This document shows positions 1-12,006 of a stretch of DNA of 64,000 bases, one piece after another. Made by a program: the position numbers and the translations under genes. The first letter of the stretch is position 1. Each line of letters begins with the position of its first letter. The stretch is from Clavelina lepadiformis. Its lineage: Eukaryota > Chordata > Ascidiacea > Aplousobranchia > Clavelinidae. The notes under the pieces are model-generated. The model worked only from the letters and a program-made list of their open reading frames with translations. It searched no databases and was not told the DNA's origin. The stretch is from positions 19,278,288 to 19,342,287 of the forward strand of contig NC_135246.1 in the NCBI RefSeq assembly GCF_947623445.1, given 5' to 3'.

Positions 1-1613
1 CAAACATCTGTAAATTGAAGTCGTCAGCCAACCAAGCATTGGAAAACCTATCAACGTCAGTGCAGGAAAACACGACCTTATGTTGTCGAGCACGAAATAA
101 TGCGCACTGTGTAAACAGTGAACCACCCTTGGATTAATATATAACCAAACCCGGTTTTATCTGCGTGGTTATAAACGCGATATCAATTTGCAAGTTACTT
201 GGAAAAGTTTAGGCTTGAAGATAAAGTGAGCTGCCTATTGCAGTTGATGATTATATCGATAAAGACAGAAATGTGTTGTAATGCTGTAACTGAACATTGC
301 AACATGTTAAAATGAGATAGTACTTTGCTAACAGGTTAAACGTAAAAAGCGCAGGATAAAGCTAGAGAAGTGATCAAGACATTTGACAAAGAAATTGCCC
401 GGAGGGTTTCATTGTAAGAGTCTGTCAATATAAAGATTAATCTGAGCGTATCATCCATTCCATTGTCATTCAACTTATCGTTTCCTATTGATTGTTACGT
501 CCCGTTCCCATGAATAGAGTCTATGACGACACAAATACAGCACTCGAAGTAGCGACAAGAACATTCGAAAGCACTCACACATTTATGACGTTACAATTCT
601 AAATTTATAACGAACTTGTGCTTTTTCCAGAAATTTCTTGATTAATCCTGTCCAACCTGATTTAGATCAATGCAGTTTTCAGTAAGTTCAAAGGTAACTC
701 ACGTGATTTTTATGGAAGGACGATTATGACCAAACATGGATAGACAAGACCTAAAACAAAAGAAGTCATGGCTCTAGATCAGTGGTTCTTAACCTTTTTT
801 CGCTTACGTCACCCTGCAAACAACCAAAAGATTTGGCAGCACCCACAGTCAAACCAAAAAAGTTTCTGCATTAAATTAAAACAATTTTCGCAACCGTTTT
901 CCTGGTCTAGTGATTAGTGCACAATAACTTGCGGCACCCTTGCTAAACGTAAATGGCACCCCGGTTGAGAACCACTGCTCTAGATCAATTCAATCCAGGA
1001 TGATTACACCGAGAACGACCCAACCAACGCCCATTGGTTTAATCATCTTGGGTTAAATCGTGCGAGGATTTAATTGACCTACCATCTGAAGTTAACTCAC
1101 AAAGGGATTTAATGCAATCTTTAATGAGTATTCGTTTCATCGGTCTGTATTCTAATGATCAACATTTACTTACAGCCAGGACAGGAACTTGTGGCTTATT
1201 CTGGAATGCCATCAATAATAAACTTGGCGTGGTGACGTCACTTTGAACTTTTAAAAAGTTTTCCACCACTTTTATTCCCGTGAACAAATCATTCCCACCT
1301 TACGTTTACTTAATTCTATGGAGAGACATCACGTTCTCACGGTACAAAAACATTTTGTTTTAAAAACTTCGAGAAAGGTTTCCTAGTCAGAGTGACTTGT
1401 AACCGAGTGGGACTTGCTGAAGTGCTCGTGTCAAAGTGAGAACTTGTTTGGTTTAAATTTGAGATTATTCCCGTGGTATTGATACGGCTTCCATTCCGAA
1501 CATAGAAGTTTTTTTCTTTGGATTTGAAACGATTGAATGTTGTTTGTGTTTTAGGGTGTGGTAGGTTTTGTGCAATATTCCTAATTGCTTAACTTATTGA
1601 AAAGCCACTTAAA
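1..1613. other. Spacer upstream of the CLIC gene
   Basis: I see no gene here. The stretch holds one short hAT-type element (780-977) and one TGACGTCA palindrome (1233-1240). The part just before the CLIC start codon at 1614 is the likely promoter and 5' leader of the long CLIC transcript. I cannot place a transcription start. Confidence 0.5.
780..977. mobile_element. Non-autonomous hAT-type element, 198 bp
   Basis: The ends are near-perfect inverted repeats: CAGTGGTTCTTAACC on the left and, read inward from the right, CAGTGGTTCTCAACC. The element is flanked by a perfect 8-base duplication, CTCTAGAT (772-779 and 978-985). An 8-base duplication and CAG..CTG-type ends are typical of hAT transposons. 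There is no coding capacity, so it would depend on a transposase encoded elsewhere. Confidence 0.9.
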
Positions 1614-4600
1614 ATGGATGAGCCCGGGGATAACGTGTACGAACACCCAGAAGAGGTAAGTCATGTTGTTTGATGTGAAATTCATAGAATTAAACTCGTT
1701 TATTTTAAACTACCCAACAACACTTAAAGAGTAATGACAGGTACCCTTTCCGCCACTAGTGGGCGAGAGCGGGTCCTTTAACTACAGTGCTAGACAATGG
1801 TTAAGGAATTAAGCACAATGGTGGAGGTTGGAAGAATGACGTCACGACAAAAAGTACCACAGTAATTTACGGGGTAATATTGGCCAAAATATTGCCCATT
1901 TCACCGAAATATGAAACTTAAAACACTTGTGTTTAGGATATTTGTCGCAGTAGAAAATGTTACAGTTACATTGAGTTATAATGTCATTTAAAATTTAAGA
2001 AGCATGAAAACGCTTTGCATTATACAAAACAATAAATCTCGCGAGTACGCAACCCACTCAATTTCGTCATCTTCCTATCTGATTTGTGCGGATATGACGT
2101 CACCCTACAATCCTCCACTGGATGACTACATTACATAGTTATACATGCGCCTTCTTGGCGTCTTGCAAAGCGATTTCGCGTGTTTTCATGTTCACGTCTT
2201 GTTTTGAAACTTTGCAGAATTTAAACCCAATGGCCGCTCGGCCTGGATTTGATAAATTTAGTTTATCCAAAGATGTGCGCCGCTCAAGTGCGTCAAGTGG
2301 CACCAAGTAAAATGGCGTGCACAGCGTCGCATTGTTGTTGGGAAAGCGATGAACTGTTAGGAATTCAGTTGCGGTTTTCGGGAATGGCATAAAGACCAGA
2401 TATAGAGAAGAGAGTCGGTGGTGTTAATGATAGCGAGAAGTGGCTTTCAGGCAATAGCTTCGCACCTAGCAGTCTTACAAATCTAAAAGATCTCGATAAT
2501 GAATCGCCCCATTTGAGTTTATTCTCAGGTTTTCATATTGCAGTTATTTAAAGTGTATTTTCCTTGAGCCGCGTAATTGCATTTGGTCTAGTGTTGTAAG
2601 ACTGTAAACAGAGCTTACGAGCTATGAAGTGCGCGTGTTTAACGTTGTTGTATCAATATTCGCGTTCCGTTTTGGCCTAGTGCAAAACGCACAATTTAAT
2701 TAAGCATTTAATAGCAATCAAATGTCACTTCCGGACATTCATTTATGCACAATATTAAGCTAGTTTGCCAATCAAGCATATAGACCTACGTGCATAGTTT
2801 AGATCCGCCAAAGTGGACCAGGCCAATGTTCCCTCTAAGCTGCGCGCGTGCGCAAATGCGCACTGCTGACACGGTCTCCGCGCACAGAAAATCTGTGCTG
2901 CGCACAAGAAAAAAATCTAACCTGAATTGAAATTAAAATAAACGCATAATTATGGCCACAATGCGCACGTGGCACGTCTGATGTTGCTCACGGTGGTCCA
3001 AGGTACCGCTCAGGGAGTTACTGTGTTTGCTCAGACTCGTGAAAAATTAGAGGGAACATTGGACCAGGCCAAGTTCAATGCACAGCAAAGAACTTGCAGA
3101 CAGAGGCTACTATACGTGAACATTGTTTTAGCATTTGTTCTAAACGCAGTTGCATGTAATGCTATGACGTCCACACAATTGAAGTTTTCATAATGTTTTT
3201 ATTTTATGTACAGAATATTTATAGTGAGGTACCCAGTGAGGATCCCCCTGTGGCATCATACAGTGAAGGTGGTAAAGATTACATCGACCATTACACCGAC
3301 GTAGCAGACGACCTGCCCCCACCACCAGCTGCTGAGCCAGAGCACAGATACGATTTCGACCAGCAGTCATCCGCATCGTCCGTCAGCGAGAAAGAAGAAG
3401 TACACAGTGAACCTCCACCTCTTAAACCTCTCGGAAGTATGGCTGAGCTTGTGGTTGAAGGCATCGAGAATCTTAACACTGAGGAGGTACAGAAGTAGAA
3501 TTAAACTTGATGCATAATCTCATAAATACTGGATGTTAAATTTAATATTGTACATGTTTGTTCGGTTTGTGAATTTGTTTACTAAGGTGTAGTTTTTATG
3601 ATGGTCCTACAAATTACCAGATGTCGAGATGATTTATGAGAATGATTTTCAAGCCAACATTACCTAACATTTACTATTAACCAGTTATTGATTAATTGAT
3701 AAAACTTAGACTCCATACAAAAGCAGTGTAAGATGATCAAATCCAAAACTTAAGCCTCAACCAGTTGCAAATGAATGAAAGTAAAACAAATATCTTCTGA
3801 ACAAATGTGAAAATAAATTTCAGGAAGAGAATGAGGTCCGCACCATCAACGAGGGTGGAAGTCAAACTGAGAAAGTTATCTATCTCTTTATTAAGGTTCT
3901 ATGACAAGACTCAGTTTGAACTCACCTTTTAATTTCCGAAAGACATCATATAATGCTGTCTTGGTGCACGTTTTATTTTTGCTCTTCAGCTGCGAGTTAT
4001 GGTGGTGGATTCAGAAAAATTTCACTCATTTGTGTTTTCACCACACGATGGCAGCAGTTACTCCACATTTGACATTTAACACACGATACTTTTTCCGTCA
4101 TTATTTGATTTTCATGGTGATTTCTGTTCTCTTTTGTTTTCATTTATGCATGGAACACTAACATAGAAATCAAACAAAAGCGAGGACCCACAGACAATAT
4201 TAGTGAATGGAGATGCTCCCATTGATGAACCTCAGCAAGTATCTCAACGACCGGAACCTAAAATTATGCTTTTTGTCAAGGTCAGTTCCAAGTTGTGTGC
4301 ACTTGAACTAGAATAACATATATAAGTATATCTTATGGCTGTGTATATCTCAGCAGATTTTGTTTGTATGTTCTTATACACTTGTAAAGTAAGTTAATGT
4401 TGCTTCAAATATAATTTTATGACTTCAATAGTTCCATGATAGCATCTAAGTCCACACGTCGCATACAACTTCATTTGTATATGTTCCTATGAACGAGTTA
4501 CTCTCAGTTTTTATAGCCTAACACTTTTCGGGTTTGACCTTGACCTTTAATTTGTTAGGCTTGGGCACAAATTTTATAGCATATCTTTCAAAGTTGGCAG

Positions 4601-7600
4601 TAGAATGGTTTAATCTCTAACAGTCTATTATAAGCTGTTCTTATAAAAGGTCTTTTGTTAAAAATGAGTGTACTATGCTTACGTTGTGTATGTATATGAC
4701 ACAGTCATCCACAACCAATGAAATTTTAACGAATACAAAGCATAAAAACTAGGGCTACCCTTTCAGCCTTAGTATAACATGCAATAATAGCCTTCAGTAT
4801 AACATGCAATAATTTTAAAGCTTTTATCTGGCTTTGCTTAACACTACATTATTTAACATACATATTATCGTATTATAATTGCATATAAATATATTTATCT
4901 TTTTACTGGCGATAAGATTAAGTTGCAATTTATAAAGTAATGTTAAACATTGATTGCAATGCCAATATTCGCTGTGGCATAGAATACTATCACCTCACTA
5001 TGCCCCACTGTTAACTTAACATCACAACGCAAACGTTGCTGTAGTGGCCACTTCTTGAAGTGGATGGATTGAATTACAAATTAAATTTGAAACCTTTTGT
5101 TATTGGATCGAACTGCTCCACCTTATGTTTGACAACCAGGAATGGTGAATATGTCCAGAGAAGCGTGAAAATGGCAAAGTTTGTTTTCACTTTGTTTCGT
5201 CACAGACGTCTTTCATTAGTTGGCTTGAAGCTACTTCAACAAAGTACGTTTTTAAAGGTTTTCATGGATTTAGTCCGTTTTAGAACCCACCCAGCCAGAC
5301 TAGCTCAGTAAGCTTAAACCTGAACTTGATTGGTAGATCAGTCTGTAGGTCGTTAGTAATAATTCGATACAGAAGTTTGTGATGGTAGTAACTGATAACC
5401 TCTGCTATAGAATGTTTTCACAGATGCTATGTGTGTTTGTTAACGTGGCGGGCGGCCGCTTAGTATTACGACGATGTGTTTTAGCCTATCTGCGCTAATG
5501 TTTAGCAAGTAACAAGTGGTTTATAGCTTTGCAAGTTTTAAATGAGCTGCACTTACCGTTTCAGTGAAAAGGTCACAAAACTCTTCTGTTGAGCCAACCG
5601 TTTGCTGAAAACCTTGCAACTATGTGCAACTTGTTTTTCGCTTCCGTTCTTGTCTTTCCGCAATGCCGCTTCGCAATTGCGAGCTTGAGCTTGGAGCGTA
5701 GAAACCTGGACAGAAGACACCGTACATTGTATGACATCACGCTTTATACAACGCCCTATAGCCCAAGGCAATGCTGGTATTTGCAACTCAATATCACACA
5801 ATACTGCCAGCAGGGAATTGTGAAGTCATAATTGTTTAGATGAGAGAAGAATTTCAAGGTTGAATGCGCACAGTGAGGTTACATCTCGAGCAACAGGCGT
5901 TGTTAGAAAACCTATGAAACAGTTAAGTGTGACGTGCTGCGTTTTGTGAAGTTATGCTTTTGATAACCTAATCGCTTTAACTGTTCGACTAGAAGCTTAT
6001 TGGGTATTATACTAGCTACTTATAGCGAAGGTATTAATTAGTTTTGGATAATCTGCGTTCATCCCATAACACGATGTTTGCTGCAGCATAACACGAGATT
6101 GTCAGGATACTGTGGTAGTTTAGACAACAGCTAATGGCCTGTTTCGCATCAGTGATCGTCAATGTTCTGTTGATTCGGACCTCGCTTGAGATAAAAGATC
6201 ATGGCGTCTTGTGTAATTACATCACTGTATTTGTTAGACTTCTTCGGTTTGTGACGTCACCTTATTAGACGAAATTACCTGTGAGTCGTTGTCCGCGGCC
6301 ACCGCCCAATTCGTAAATAGAAGTCGCGCCAAGTATTTGATTGTTGCGTCATTTATGGTGATGGTTGTGTTTAGAATATTCAGTTACGTCAGTCAGCACC
6401 GAATTTGGTGGAGCATTATTGGCTTATTGCCTTCATATGCGCTGGTAGTTTTCGAATTACGTTGATTGGTCGCTCAGTATGAATACTCCTGCTAAATTCT
6501 TACTGCAGTGTAGTGGAATTTCAACTCCGAGGTGAAGTTTGAACAATCTAGAATCTTCCAGAAACGTCATAATCAGCCGCGGACTGTGTTCGATGTTTGA
6601 CGAGTTTTCCACCCGGTTCTAACGCAAGCGCGGCCATGTTTACAACTTCGTTCCGACTTATTTCCATATTTGCACGTTTCTTGCCGACAGTGCTGTTGAT
6701 AATTATGGGTTGTCGGGTTGGTATTAGACGTTTCGTATATGCTAGGATAGCGGAACACGATGAGTTACGCCAGGCGAGCGATTTTATGTAAACTCGATAT
6801 TCTCTGTTCAAACCAGATTCAAGGTTTTTCTATAGAGTTTAAGGCTCAAGTGAATATTTGTGCAAACGCACGGATCTCAAGTACAGCAGATGAAATTGTT
6901 ACTCGTGCCTGAAACGAAAAACGCTTAGGTTGGAATTACTGGAAACTTTATCACTATAGGACATGTCAGAGGAAATTGTGAGTAGTGCGGCTGAGGAAAA
7001 CACGCGCGAAGTCGTCCCTTCTGGGGCTGACGGTGAAGAAGATTCGCTCGCTGACCGAAAGCATGTCATCAACCTCTTTGTGAAGGTAAGTGCTGTCTGG
7101 GCACGATTGTGGAAGGGTTAAGTGTCAATGGCCACCTTTTACTCACTCTTGGGTAATCTGAGGTAATTTTAGCATGACAGCATACGTTTGCTGCTTCAGT
7201 AATTTGCGTATGACTGTCGATGGAAACTGTGTGAATGGTTTAACACAGCGCAAGCGGAGAGAGCTTCAAGTACCCCATCTTTGCTTGGTGAAAATATTTT
7301 TTTTCCTTTTCGTAGCAACGCGCCCAAGAAACATGTGACGTCATCATGTTGTTTTCGTTTGCATTTGAGAGCTCAAGTGCCTGTTGCGCATGCGCACTAA
7401 CTCGTCATCATCATATTTTGTGCGGTCGCTTGCTGATAAACTGTGTTGGCCTTTTCTGTTCCAAACAAGATATAAAAGCAGTGGCGTTCAAATGCGCGAA
7501 TTCATTTGCTGTTTAGAAAGTTGTATCTTGTTAAATGCGCCGGTAATGCTCAGGTGTGTTGTCATGTTTGTAGAAATATTATTAAATATCATGTGTTAGT

Positions 7601-10582
7601 GAATACATATGTCTTGAAGTTATGTATCTGATTGTGATTGCCGGAATCTATACCCTACCCACAGCCGCATATTTGCTACGTCCGCCCGTTTACAGTTGAC
7701 ATGGCAACCAAGTTGTTGTTGGGTTTTATTTAGTCGTAGCGTTGATATTGAGCGGTTACCGGCTCACGCGCTTACATTTCCTATCGAATATTTTCATTAT
7801 TTTACTATCAATTGGCCAGCGCTAGCGTGGAATGTCATGGAATTTTCTTTATTGACGTATTTCCTCACCAACGCTGTTTGGAGTAGGACGCCGACGCCCT
7901 TTCATAAACGCGCCTCTTGGAGCGAATTGATAGCATTTGAATCAGCTTTTCTACCTCCAACTAACTATATATCAAACCATGCTAAGAGTCAGTGCGCTTG
8001 GAAGTACACCAGGTTATGACTGATCTTCTAAACTTGGAATTTTGCCTTTTATAGTCGGGTGCGACCTCTGCGTGGGTATAATGGCGGTTGTTGTGTGCTG
8101 GTGAGTCAACTGTCTCCCTTCTCTCTTTCATTTTACTCCCCGTTTGTTTGTTTTTTCACCCTGCGCGCTTACGTCGTTATTGTGGATCTTGTTGCTGTGA
8201 ATTTGCTGCTTCAAGTGTGGAAATCTTCACGCACAACTTGTGATGAAATTTATTCTCGACATTCAAAATGTATTGGTCCCATGTATTAGCTGTGGCAGCA
8301 TAACTTACCTTCATGACTGCCTGATTACTTTAAATGGGATTTGTTTTAAAGCTACTGACTGAATTTTTAAAACAAATTTCACTGTCATAAGTTTTTATAA
8401 TTTATAGTTTGTAATAATCCCGCTATTTTTTGCTCACAATAGTGCGTGACCACAAGCCCTAAAGTTTTGGATTAATTAAATCTGATTAATATAATCGCTT
8501 AAAATACTTAACCCTCATTTGCCATGCCGTTAGAACTTCCCATACTTACAATGGTAGTCCGGACAAGTTGATCACAAACAGTTGCAGCAAAACAGTGGAT
8601 ATAGAGGAAGTAATAGTAGAAAGGATTATTCCATTGTGACATGTGTGTTTGTAACAATGGAACAATCCAGTTTTGTCTTGAACATGAAAGCTTTGGTTCT
8701 CACTTCTCAAACCATTTAAAGGAAGACTGAGACAAATTCTATTTACAATCATGACAAAAACATTCACTTCCACTTTGCAGTTTTGCCTCAAAAGTCTTCA
8801 TTGCAAGTTTTCGAATATATCACTGAACTCAAATCTATTCTTAAAAAAAATCGGTGATGAACAAGTTGTGATAAACCAACACAGCCAGCTTCATCTAGAA
8901 ATAAGAACAAAATAAATCATTGCCTCGCAAATTTTGAAATAACTCCGCTGAAATACTATCAAAACAATATGTTCGTCCTTTTCAACTCCAGACGTACAGT
9001 ACGCTGTACACCTTATTCCAACAAATGCTAACCATCTGTTACACAATGATGCCTGTCATCCACCAAGTAGCACTCAACTTGATGAGACTTTATATACCAT
9101 AATGTCGTTTTACGAATTCGAATCCAGTTCTATATTTATGATGTTGTTTAGATTTGCAACACAGCTTCGTAGCAGAGGTAACTCGTGGGATTGTTTGAGA
9201 TTTTCAGTTGAAACATTTCTTTGCATGTATTTTAAGTTTTGTTAAGCTTTGTTTTAACAAGCTGGACTCAAATTTAACACCCATCCGATTTTGTTTCTTG
9301 ATAAGTTTTTATTTTTCTGTATTAACTGCTTGTGTTCAAATTCCTTTTTGAATCCGAAAAGCATTTCTTATATTTTATGCTCGGCTTAATATTCACTCAA
9401 ATTTGCTCAATGAACAAACTAAAACAATAATACCGCAAATTGTTCTTAAAAAACAGGTTTTGCTGACCATGTCAAGGATTTTTTATAAGATATGAGAAAT
9501 GCCTTTTGTAGTTTTTTTTTATTAAGCTGCAGCATTCCCTATATGCAACAGATCTGCATAAATTGATGAAAATAAATGTTTTGGCAGCATTTTTTCCAGT
9601 GCATTAAAAAAAATTTTTTCAACTAGGCTGGCTCGGACAGGGAGTGTGTTGGATGCTGCCCATTCTCACAGCGGCTCTTCATGATGCTTTGGCTGAAGGG
9701 GGTTGTCTTCAACGTCACAACCGTCGACAAAGCAACGTAAATTTTGTTGTTAAATTTGTATGTGCTTGTCAAGGGTTGTGATCACTTTTGCGTCAATTCA
9801 CAGAAAACCAAAACAACTGAAAGATATCGCGTTGGGTGCCAACCCCCCCTTTCTGCTCTTCAATGGGGAGGAGCTGACCGACATCCAGAAGAGTGAGGAC
9901 TACATTGAGGCCGAACTTTACCCCCCTCGCTATCCCAAGCTCGCCTGCAAGCACCAACAGAGCAACCGGGCTGGGAACGATGTCTTCGCCAAGTTTTCTG
10001 CTTTTATCAAGTTCACTGGAAACCAAAATGACCCTAAACGCAAGAGTAAGTGTGGATTGTGTTCTTCAAGGCTTGGTTCTAGTTGCACCGGCTGTTAAAA
10101 GATAGCTGTGAGATCACAATCGAATCTGCTGCTTTTGCATTTTTAGTGCTGGAAACAAAGTTGAACGATGCTCTCAGAAAATTCGACAAATATTTAAACG
10201 AACCACTGGATGACGAGATTGACGAGAATGACGACGGGGACGAACCACAAGTCTCGAAGAGGAGGTTCATTGATGGCGACGAAATGACGATCGCCGATTG
10301 CAACATGCTTCCTAAGCTGAACATGATTCGGGCAAGTTCACGTCACATTCTTCTCCGTCACTCAATGTTACAAAGATTTTCAAAGCTATCTTGAGTCTGT
10401 CCATCTTGCTTGTGTAGGTGGCGGGAAGAGAGATGCTGAAATACGAGATCCCGGAGGAGTTCACCGGCATCGCCCGATACCTGGCTGCAGCGGACGCGAC
10501 TGAAGAGTTCATGCAAACGTGTCCGGATCCAGGCGAGATTGTCTGGTATTACGGAGGAAGAAAACCCCGCCCTAAGAAATGA
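1614..10582 (+). CDS. CLIC: Chloride intracellular channel protein, long isoforms
   Basis: Coding exons: 1614-1655, 3214-3486, then either 3824-3895 or 4167-4280, then 9627-9736, 9804-10045, 10147-10331 and 10418-10582. The protein is 362 or 376 residues. CLIC proteins have a thioredoxin/GST fold, occur as soluble or membrane-inserted forms, and act as glutathione-dependent oxidoreductases and in tubulogenesis and cortical actin. The joined core shows the CLIC signature [17 protein letters not shown], whose CPFS motif is the glutaredoxin-like active site, and later DEIDENDD and [18 protein letters not shown], which are hallmark CLIC motifs. The tail ends in basic KPRPKK. The long N-terminus is acidic and tyrosine-rich ([18 protein letters not shown]), like the extended N-termini of vertebrate CLIC5B. 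All junction phases agree. The intron after 10331 begins with GC instead of GT. Orthology to CLIC is secure. Use of the long N-terminal exons rests on open frames and splice signals only. Confidence 0.9.
2824..3061. mobile_element. 238-bp hAT-type MITE, copy 1
   Basis: The termini are CAATGTTCCCTCTAA and its inverse, and the element is flanked by a perfect 8-base duplication GACCAGGC (2816-2823 and 3062-3069). The interior is GC-rich with repeated GTGCGC/GCGCAC blocks. By eye it is identical to the copy at 23420-23657. It lies in CLIC intron 1, about 150 bases before exon 2. The short open frame inside it is not a gene. Confidence 0.93.
3824..4280 (+). other. CLIC: Two mutually exclusive CLIC exons for the first beta strand
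   Basis: Exon 3824-3895 encodes 24 residues ending KVIYLFIK. Exon 4167-4280 encodes 38 residues ending KIMLFVK. Both are phase 0 at each end, and both end in the hydrophobic strand plus lysine that joins to AGSD at the start of exon 9627-9736. The third version, HVINLFVK, ends the alternative first exon at 6963-7085. Because each supplies the same structural strand, they are best read as alternatives. Using both would duplicate the strand. The donor after 3895 (GTTCTA) is weak. Confidence 0.7.
4771..4812. repeat. Short tandem duplication
   Basis: The 18-base block AGTATAACATGCAATAAT occurs twice, each preceded by AGCCTT, in the long CLIC intron. It looks like a local slippage duplication. 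Confidence 0.8.
6963..10582 (+). CDS. CLIC: Chloride intracellular channel protein, short isoform
   Basis: An alternative first coding exon (6963-7085, 41 codons) starts [17 protein letters not shown], is acidic, and ends HVINLFVK before a consensus GTAAGT donor. It is phase 0 and joins the four shared exons from 9627, giving 274 residues, close to the usual 240-250 of a short CLIC plus a small acidic extension. The active-site cysteine of the CPFS motif is at about residue 52 and is preceded by a second cysteine. The exon lies more than 2.5 kb inside the gene, so it implies a second, internal promoter. There is no in-frame route from the upstream long-isoform exons into its ATG without skipping them, which fits an alternative start. 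Confidence 0.88.
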
Positions 10583-12006
10583 TCCGCCCCGTCTTTTCCC
10601 GCATCGTCAGATAATCCTTTGAACTGATTTGGACACTCGAAACCACTCGAATTCGATTGTTTTTGTGGATGAGAGTCAAAGAATTGATGAGAAATTAAGT
10701 CAGTTTTGTCGATTTCTTTATAAATTTTCCCCGTCTGTGCATTATAGTTTTTTTCACTGCAGCGTCACTTTGCTGCGGTCTGTAACAATAACTTCTTATA
10801 ATCAAATCATGTTTTATTTGTATATATTATCTTTAATATTTTAGTGTAACCAATTGCTTCGATTACGTTATCATTGACGTTGGTGCAGCCTTGTCTGAAA
10901 ATAGAAAAGCAAACACTCTAGTTTCGGCTTCTTAGCGCCATCTTTTGATCGGTTTATTTATTTCGGTTCCTGTTCCCTCAGAGTTGATCCCAATTTCTAT
11001 CATTGTTTCTGGCAAACAGACACTTACACGTGTTGTATATATCGCTGTTACGTTCATATGACGCGCTACAAATATAATCTCTCAAATTGTGTGTGAGCTC
11101 GGAATTTTGAAAATTGTTGAAACGGTCGTGGTGTTAGAATGCCGGCATTTGGTGACTTTGCCTAAACATTGGTGGGGTCGGCCACTGTGAGATCAAGTGT
11201 TACGTCAGAAAGGCCGTCAAAGCAGGGTTGTAACCAAGTCACTTTTTCTGACTCCGGTCAATACTTTTCAACGTAAAAACTATTTTGACGTCACATTATG
11301 CGTTCAATTGGTTTCAATCCTTATCCTTGACCGAGGAAAATCTCTGCACAACTTAAATTCATTGAGGATACCTCGTCAATCAGGCCCAGAATCTAGCTTA
11401 TCTTTTTGCAGGTTGCCAATGAATGTTTATTTGGCTTTTACAGTATGTCGTATCTGGAATTGCTCATCGGGAGCTAATGTCGCGTATGCATTTCTCATGA
11501 CATCACAACTGTAGTGCCGCTGGGTATCGCATTGTTACCAGCCCACCGTTTCAATCACTCGGCTAGCGAGCACACTTTTCTAATCCCGAAACAGAGCAAT
11601 TATGACTGTTTTATAACCCTAAATTTTATCCTAATGTATGTTCTATGGTTGCAATTTTTTACCTACTCCAACTTCCTTACAAGTAGGTTCCGCCAACAGT
11701 GGATGGTTCCTTAAACAACTTTTTAGTCTACGTAAGTTTTGCAACTCCAAGTTTATACGACCATACAACCTCAACATTATCCTTTGATGAATACTGAATT
11801 TTGTTAAGCTCTGTCAGTGTACCGGTAGCATATCATAATGTAGACATAGATTATTCACTTGTTCTATGGAATTTATGGACACATTGTGCAGTAGCCAACT
11901 ATAACAAACATAGAAAGTATATATTTTCAAGCAAACAACTGCACATCGAAATAAAAACGGCCCTAAACGACGTCACACCAACATAAAATATAAACACATT
12001 ATGACG
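10583..12006. other. Convergent spacer between CLIC and TTC5
   Basis: It holds the 3' ends of CLIC (from the left) and TTC5 (from the right). No conserved coding frame was seen. One TGACGTCA occurs at 11286-11293. Open frames of 60-105 codons here show no recognisable domain. Confidence 0.5.

Noticed and set aside
2969..3193. 74-codon open frame in CLIC intron 1
   Set aside because: It lies largely inside a 238-bp MITE, and its first part is repeated identically at 23565. It is not a gene.
5288..5350. tRNA-like TAGCTCAGT stretch
   Set aside because: It resembles an A box, but no B box (GGTTCGA-type) or cloverleaf pairing follows.
7696..8019. 107-codon open frame in the large CLIC intron
   Set aside because: No family resemblance, and it lies within an intron of a well-supported gene.
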